A DNA stretch of 47,883 nucleotides from Micromonospora endophytica. Its GTDB lineage: Bacteria > Actinomycetota > Actinomycetes > Mycobacteriales > Micromonosporaceae. Each line of letters begins with the position of its first letter. Positions within the stretch are counted from its first letter, which is position 1. The notes beneath the pieces were generated by a model. The model searched no databases and was not told where the DNA came from. It saw only the letters and a list, made by a program, of their open reading frames with translations. Positions 42,386 through 47,883 of this stretch are shown piece by piece. The position numbers and the translations under genes are program-made. Location of the stretch: NCBI RefSeq assembly GCF_003236305.1, contig NZ_POTX01000016.1:1-47883 (forward strand), written 5' to 3'.

Positions 42386-42402
42386 CGGATCGAACCGATC
42401 CG
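42386..42402. promoter_or_regulatory. Dyad in divergent promoter region
   Basis: CGGATCG-AAC-CGATCCG, a perfect 7-bp dyad, lies in the 98-base spacer between the dehydrogenase (left) and the CDP-alcohol phosphotransferase (right). A shared operator would tie the two units together. Confidence 0.45.
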
Positions 42403-42459
42403 TCGTATATCCCGTACTCCCCCCTGGCAGGGGTCGTCGATCATAAACACGGAGGCACG

Positions 42460-43263
42460 GTGTCCACAGTTCGAACCGGTCCGCAACTCGGGCTACTGGT
42501 CCAGGTCGTGCTCCTGGCGGGGCTCGCGGCGACGGTCGGTCTCGGCATCGTGGGCTGGCTGGCCGGGCTGGCGTACGGTGCGGTGACCTGCCTGGCGCTC
42601 GTGCGGGGGCTGCGGCGGGCCGGCTCGGCCCGGCTCGGCCCGGCCGACTGGGTCACCATGGGCCGTGGGCTGCTGGTCGGCGCGGTCACCGCGCTGATCG
42701 CCGAGACGTTGATCACCGGCCGGGCCGCGCCGGTCGCGGTGCTGGTCACCATGACGGCGGTGGCCCTGACGCTGGACGCCGTCGACGGCAAGGTGGCCCG
42801 GCGCACCGGGACGACGAGCGCCCTCGGCGCCCGGTTCGACATGGAGGTCGACTCGTTCCTGGTGCTGATGCTGAGCCTCTACGTCGCCCCGTCGGTCGGG
42901 GCCTGGGTGCTCGCCATCGGCCTGATGCGGTACGCGTTCCTCGTGGCCGGCTGGCTGCTGCCGTGGATGGACGCGCAACTGCCGCCACGGTACTGGCGTA
43001 AGGTGGTCGCCGCGGTCCAGGGGATCATGCTCGTGGTCGCCGCGTCCCAGGTGCTGCCCGGGGTGCTGACGACCCTGGTGCTGGTGGTGGCGCTCGGCAT
43101 GCTCGTCGAGTCGTTCGGGCGGGACGTGATCTGGTTGTGGCGACACCGCGTCACCCGGCCCGCGCCGGCGCTCGTCGTGCCGATGGTGCCGATCCCGGTC
43201 CGGAACATCGACCGGCCCGAGGAGATCGACCTGTCGACCGCGCCCGTCCTGTCGCTGCGCTGA
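42460..43263 (+). CDS. CDP-alcohol phosphotransferase family protein
   Basis: A 267-residue membrane protein from a GTG with GGAGG four bases upstream. D106-AVDG-KVAR-x8-G-x3-D-x3-D131 fits the CAP motif D-x2-DG-x2-AR-x8-G-x3-D-x3-D exactly, so the metal/CDP site is intact. About six helices surround it. It joins a CDP-linked alcohol (diacylglycerol or another) to a free alcohol such as inositol, glycerol-phosphate or a novel one. It is 15 bases ahead of the LTA-synthase-like gene. Confidence 0.9.
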   Translation: MSTVRTGPQLGLLVQVVLLAGLAATVGLGIVGWLAGLAYGAVTCLALVRGLRRAGSARLGPADWVTMGRGLLVGAVTALIAETLITGRAAPVAVLVTMTAVALTLDAVDGKVARRTGTTSALGARFDMEVDSFLVLMLSLYVAPSVGAWVLAIGLMRYAFLVAGWLLPWMDAQLPPRYWRKVVAAVQGIMLVVAASQVLPGVLTTLVLVVALGMLVESFGRDVIWLWRHRVTRPAPALVVPMVPIPVRNIDRPEEIDLSTAPVLSLR

Positions 43264-43277
43264 ACCGGGAGAACCTG

Positions 43278-45032
43278 TTGTCGACCTCCGACCCGTCGAT
43301 CGTGGCGGGCACCGACCAGACCACCACCATCGCCGAACCGCCCGACGCACCGGCCGAGAGCAACTCCGGCCCGGAGCCGTCGGGTGATCACCTCCCGGAT
43401 CCGGCGCCGCGCCGACGGCGGGCGGTGCTGACCCGGGTGGTCACCGTGCTGGCCGCCGCCCTGGTGCTCGGCGCGCTCACCCTGCCCAACCGGCCCTGGC
43501 AGCTCGAACCCGGCACCTTCCTGCGCATCCCGCTGGAAGCGCTGCTGGTGGTCGCGCTGCTGCTCGCCCTGCCCGGCCGACCCCGTCGCGTGGTGGCCGC
43601 GGTCTCCGGGCTGCTGGTCGGCCTGGTGGCCGTGGTGAAGGTCGGTGACATCGGTTTCTACTCCTCGCTGGGTCGACCGTTCGACCTGGTGCTGGACTGG
43701 TCGCTGCTCGGCCCGGCCTTCGACTTCGTGGCCGAGTCGATCGGCCGCCCCGGCGCGATCGCCATCGCGGTCGGCCTCGGGCTGGTGCTGCTGGCCGTAC
43801 CGGTGCTGACCGCGCTCTCCACGGTGCGGCTGTCCGGGGTGCTGGTGCGGCACCGCACGGCCACCACCCGGGTGGTCGCCTCGCTGGTGGTGGTCTGGGC
43901 GCTGCTCGCCACCTTCCAGGCCCGGATCGTGACCGGCGTGCTGGTGGCCGACAGCAACGCCAGCACGCTTGTCTACGAACACGCGTCCGAGGTGCGGGAA
44001 CGGCTGGCCGACCGGAAGGCGTTCGCCACCGAGGTCGGCACCGATCCGTTCCGCGACGTGCCCGCTGACCAGTTGCTCACCGGGTTGCGCGGCAAGAACG
44101 TGCTGATCGCCTTCGTGGAGAGCTACGGCCGCGACGCCGTCTCCGACCCCGAGTTCGCCTCGGTGCAGCGGGTGCTCGACGAGGGCAGCCAGCGGCTGGC
44201 CGCCGCCGGCTTCGCCAGCCGCAGCGGGTTCCTCACCTCGCCGACCATCGGTGGCGGCAGCTGGCTGGCCCACGCCACCCTGCTCTCCGGCCTGTGGATC
44301 GACAACAACCAACGCCACAAGAGCCTGCTCGCCAGCGACCGGTTCACCCTCGGTGACGCCTTCAGTCGCGCCGAATGGCGCACGGTCGGGGTGATGCCGG
44401 CGGTCAACCAGGCGTGGCCGGAGGGGGAGTTCTACGGCTACGAACAGTTCTACAGCGGACCCGACCTGGGCTACCGGGGGCCGAAGTTCGCCTTCGCGCC
44501 GATGCCCGACCAGTTCGCCATCCACCAGTTCCACGAGCGCGAACTCGTCGGGCCGCGGGACCGGCCGGTGATGGCCGAGTTGGCGCTGGTCTCCAGCCAC
44601 TCACCGTGGACCAAGGTGCCCTCGGTCGTCGACTGGGACGACATCGACGACGGGGAAGTGTTTCGGCAGGGCATCATCGGCACCCCGACGGCGCAGGCCC
44701 GCACCGGTTACCGGCATTCGATCAACTACACGCTGCGTACCCTGATCTCCTACGTGGAAACGTACGGCGACGAGGACACGGTGCTGGTCGTGGTCGGTGA
44801 CCACCAGCCCGCACCGGTGGTCACCGGCGACAACGCCAGCCCCGACGTGCCGATCCACCTGCTCGCCAAGGACCCGGCCGTGTTGGACCAGATCGCCGAC
44901 TGGAACTGGCAGGAGGGTCTGACCCCCGACGCCAACGCCCCGGTCTGGCCGATGGACTCCTTCCGGGACCGGTTCCTCACCGCCTTCGGATCCACCCCCG
45001 AGCGGCCCCAGGCCCAGGGCCAGGGCCGCTGA
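43278..45032 (+). CDS. LTA-synthase/sulfatase-like membrane phosphotransferase
   Basis: A 584-residue protein from a TTG at 43278 with GGGAG seven bases upstream. A polar ~48-residue head is followed by about five helices (residues ~50-215) and then an extracytoplasmic alkaline-phosphatase-superfamily domain: NVLIAFVESYGRD (E281 metal), SPTIGGGSWLAHATLLSG (nucleophile S328 or T334 region), DNNQRHKSLL, and VVVGDHQPAPVV (metal D-H). LtaS-like enzymes move glycerol-phosphate from phosphatidylglycerol onto a polymer; related ones transfer phosphoethanolamine or cleave sulfates. With the CAP enzyme it may build or decorate a phospho-lipid head group. Confidence 0.85.
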   Translation: MSTSDPSIVAGTDQTTTIAEPPDAPAESNSGPEPSGDHLPDPAPRRRRAVLTRVVTVLAAALVLGALTLPNRPWQLEPGTFLRIPLEALLVVALLLALPGRPRRVVAAVSGLLVGLVAVVKVGDIGFYSSLGRPFDLVLDWSLLGPAFDFVAESIGRPGAIAIAVGLGLVLLAVPVLTALSTVRLSGVLVRHRTATTRVVASLVVVWALLATFQARIVTGVLVADSNASTLVYEHASEVRERLADRKAFATEVGTDPFRDVPADQLLTGLRGKNVLIAFVESYGRDAVSDPEFASVQRVLDEGSQRLAAAGFASRSGFLTSPTIGGGSWLAHATLLSGLWIDNNQRHKSLLASDRFTLGDAFSRAEWRTVGVMPAVNQAWPEGEFYGYEQFYSGPDLGYRGPKFAFAPMPDQFAIHQFHERELVGPRDRPVMAELALVSSHSPWTKVPSVVDWDDIDDGEVFRQGIIGTPTAQARTGYRHSINYTLRTLISYVETYGDEDTVLVVVGDHQPAPVVTGDNASPDVPIHLLAKDPAVLDQIADWNWQEGLTPDANAPVWPMDSFRDRFLTAFGSTPERPQAQGQGR

Positions 45033-45055
45033 CGGTCGACCGGCGGTAGCTTCGG

Positions 45056-46301
<1,246 letters not shown>

Positions 46302-46398
46302 CGCCCGTCAACCTCCACCCTGCACCGTCGCCAACCCCTGCGCCGCGACCCACTGGCGGCCGGCTGGAGACAGCGGCCACCACGGCAGCGACCGGACA

Positions 46399-46427
46399 TT
46401 GACCGACTTCTGTGTGAACGCTAAAGT
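46399..46427 (+). promoter_or_regulatory. Promoter for the alpha-galactosidase gene
   Basis: TTGACC and TAAAGT with a 17-base spacer match a housekeeping sigma-70-type promoter well. It lies 181 bases before the start codon. The 431-base spacer 46178-46608 contains this and the opposing candidate promoter and no gene that I can support. Confidence 0.6.
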
Positions 46428-46608
46428 CATCGACGATTGGCGATCCATCTCGGAGTCGGGCCCGATGGTGATGCGCCGGAAGCGGGACTCGCTCCCGCTG
46501 GGCACCGGCGGCGGCCACCCCAGTTCGTACGACTCTGGCCCCGGCCCTGACCAAAGCCGTCTCGCTCGGCTTCCCCGGGGCCCTCCTTGAGAAAAGGACG
46601 GCAACTCC

Positions 46609-47883
46609 ATGAGATGTTTCGCTCGCGGTCGCCGATCGGCAGCCGCGCTGGCGGCCGGACTGCTGATGGCGGCGGGTGCCGCCATCGTGCTGCCGGTCTC
46701 CCCCGCGCAGGCGCTCAACAACGGTGTGGCCCGCACCCCGCCGATGGGCTGGAACAGCTGGAACACCTTCGGCTGCAACATCAACGAGACACTGATCCGG
46801 CAGATGGCCGACGCCATCGTCAACAGTGGCATGCGTGACCTCGGCTACAAGTACGTCGTCGTCGACGACTGCTGGATGAACTCCACCCGCGACGCCCAGG
46901 GCAACCTGCAGGCCAACCCCAGCCGGTTTCCCAGCGGCATGAAGGCGCTCGGCGACTACCTGCACGCCCGCGGCCTGCTCTTCGGCATCTACCAGGCGCC
47001 CCTGGACCGCACCTGCGCCCAGTACTTCGGCAGCTACCCGGGCGCCACCGGCGCGCAGGGGCACGAGGTGCAGGATGCCCGCCAGTTCGCCGCCTGGGGC
47101 GTCGACTACCTGAAGTACGACTGGTGCTCCCCCAGCGGCACCATCAACGACCAGGTGGCCCGGTTCGCCATCATGCGCGACGCCCTCGCCGCCACCGGCC
47201 GGCCCATCGTCTACAGCATCAACTCCAACAGCATCCACGCCAAGACCGGGCCGCAGCGCAACTGGGGCGATGTCGCCAACATCTGGCGCACCACCGAGGA
47301 CATCACCAACGCCTGGAACACCGGCCAGACCAACGGCTACCCGATGGGCATCCAGAACATCATCAACGTCAACGTGCCGCTGGCCGGCTACGCCGCGCCG
47401 GGCTCCTTCAACGACCCGGACATGATGGAAGTCGGCCGGGGCGGCATGAACGACACCGAGATGCGCAGCCACTTCGCGATGTGGGCGATCATGGCATCGC
47501 CGTTGATCGCCGGTAACGACATCCGCAACATGGACGCGGCCACCCAGACCATCCTGAAGAACCAGAATCTCATCGCGATCAACCAGGACACCCTCGGCCG
47601 GCAAGCCACCCAGGTCTCCTTCGACGGCACCCGCCGGATTCTCGCCAAACCGCTCGCCAACGGCGACGTCGCGGTCGCCCTGTTCAACCAGGGCGGTTCC
47701 ACCACCACGATCTCCACCACCGCCGCCGCGATCGGCAAGTCCGGAAGCTCGTTCACCCTCCGCGACGCCTGGACGAACGCGACCTCCACCACCACCGGCG
47801 CGATCTCCGCCAGCGTCCCCGCCCACGGCACCGTCGTGTACCGGGTCAGCGGCTCGTCCACGAGTCCCACCGCCACCCCGACG
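46609..47883 (+). CDS. Secreted GH27 alpha-galactosidase (3' end outside window)
   Basis: The frame is open to the window end; 425 residues are seen from an ATG at 46609 (AAGGA upstream). Residues 1-35 are a signal peptide ending SPAQA. TPPMGWNSWNTFGC, VVVDDCWM, VDYLKYDWCS with nucleophile D171, FNDPDMMEVG with acid/base D271, and MWAIMASPLIAGND are GH27 landmarks. It removes alpha-galactosyl residues (or alpha-N-acetylgalactosaminyl) from plant oligo- and polysaccharides. A Ser/Thr/Pro linker starts near residue 416, so a further binding domain probably follows. Confidence 0.93.
   Translation, partial: MRCFARGRRSAAALAAGLLMAAGAAIVLPVSPAQALNNGVARTPPMGWNSWNTFGCNINETLIRQMADAIVNSGMRDLGYKYVVVDDCWMNSTRDAQGNLQANPSRFPSGMKALGDYLHARGLLFGIYQAPLDRTCAQYFGSYPGATGAQGHEVQDARQFAAWGVDYLKYDWCSPSGTINDQVARFAIMRDALAATGRPIVYSINSNSIHAKTGPQRNWGDVANIWRTTEDITNAWNTGQTNGYPMGIQNIINVNVPLAGYAAPGSFNDPDMMEVGRGGMNDTEMRSHFAMWAIMASPLIAGNDIRNMDAATQTILKNQNLIAINQDTLGRQATQVSFDGTRRILAKPLANGDVAVALFNQGGSTTTISTTAAAIGKSGSSFTLRDAWTNATSTTTGAISASVPAHGTVVYRVSGSSTSPTATPT

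Overview
The window is high-GC actinobacterial DNA, most likely from a Micromonospora or a close relative in the Micromonosporaceae. The reasons are near-total G/C third positions, GTG/TTG starts with 4-base stop/start overlaps, an Scr1/DUF397 pair, a desferrioxamine locus with a DmdR/IdeR-type iron box, secreted glycoside hydrolases and ricin-domain proteins, and an intergenic repeat of a kind I associate with Micromonospora. The species is inferred from content only; there is no rRNA gene.

Layout. 1-9.2 kb: a 5'-truncated KamA-like radical SAM enzyme, a CsbD stress protein, a histidine phosphatase, a coupled pair for phosphate-polymer/pyruvylated cell-wall glycan work (CDP-glycerol phosphotransferase-like and polysaccharide pyruvyl transferase), an Lrp/AsnC regulator, an acyl-CoA dehydrogenase, a small membrane protein and a three-repeat secreted protein. 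Several clear hairpin terminators separate these units. 9.4-15.7 kb: an accessory stretch of small, shortened or broken genes: an HTH protein that seems internally deleted, the Scr1/DUF397 pair, a YwqG-like (DUF1963) protein, a stand-alone HflX N-terminal-like domain, an S1-like protein and a decayed DUF4291 gene.

16-24.5 kb: a VOC protein, a stand-alone 5'-3' exonuclease and a membrane protein. Then comes a LacI-controlled, tightly overlapping catabolic operon (Gfo/Idh oxidoreductase, DUF993 aldolase-like protein, TIM-barrel isomerase) bracketed by two inverted copies of a repeat, followed by a lipoprotein and an APH-like kinase. 24.6-36.7 kb: an iron-acquisition locus. A Fur-type iron box lies between a leftward unit (binding protein, then desA, desB, desC and desD) and a rightward unit (two FecCD permeases, an ATPase, a penicillin-acylase-type Ntn hydrolase and a second GNAT acyltransferase). 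Together these decarboxylate lysine, hydroxylate and acylate cadaverine, join the units into a hydroxamate siderophore and import the ferric complex.

36.7-45 kb: the most unusual region. A seven-gene leftward operon combines GTP cyclohydrolase II, a RibD-type reductase and a PTPS-fold protein lacking most canonical active-site residues with a zinc-dehydrogenase-family enzyme, a GT4 glycosyltransferase, a methyltransferase and a UPF0104-type membrane protein. A divergent pair encodes a CDP-alcohol phosphotransferase and an LTA-synthase-like membrane phosphatase/transferase. No lumazine or riboflavin synthase is present, so this is not a plain riboflavin operon. I propose a GTP-derived small molecule or envelope glycolipid pathway with no assigned product. 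45-47.9 kb: a secreted SGNH esterase with a ricin domain, and divergently a secreted GH27 alpha-galactosidase cut by the window end.
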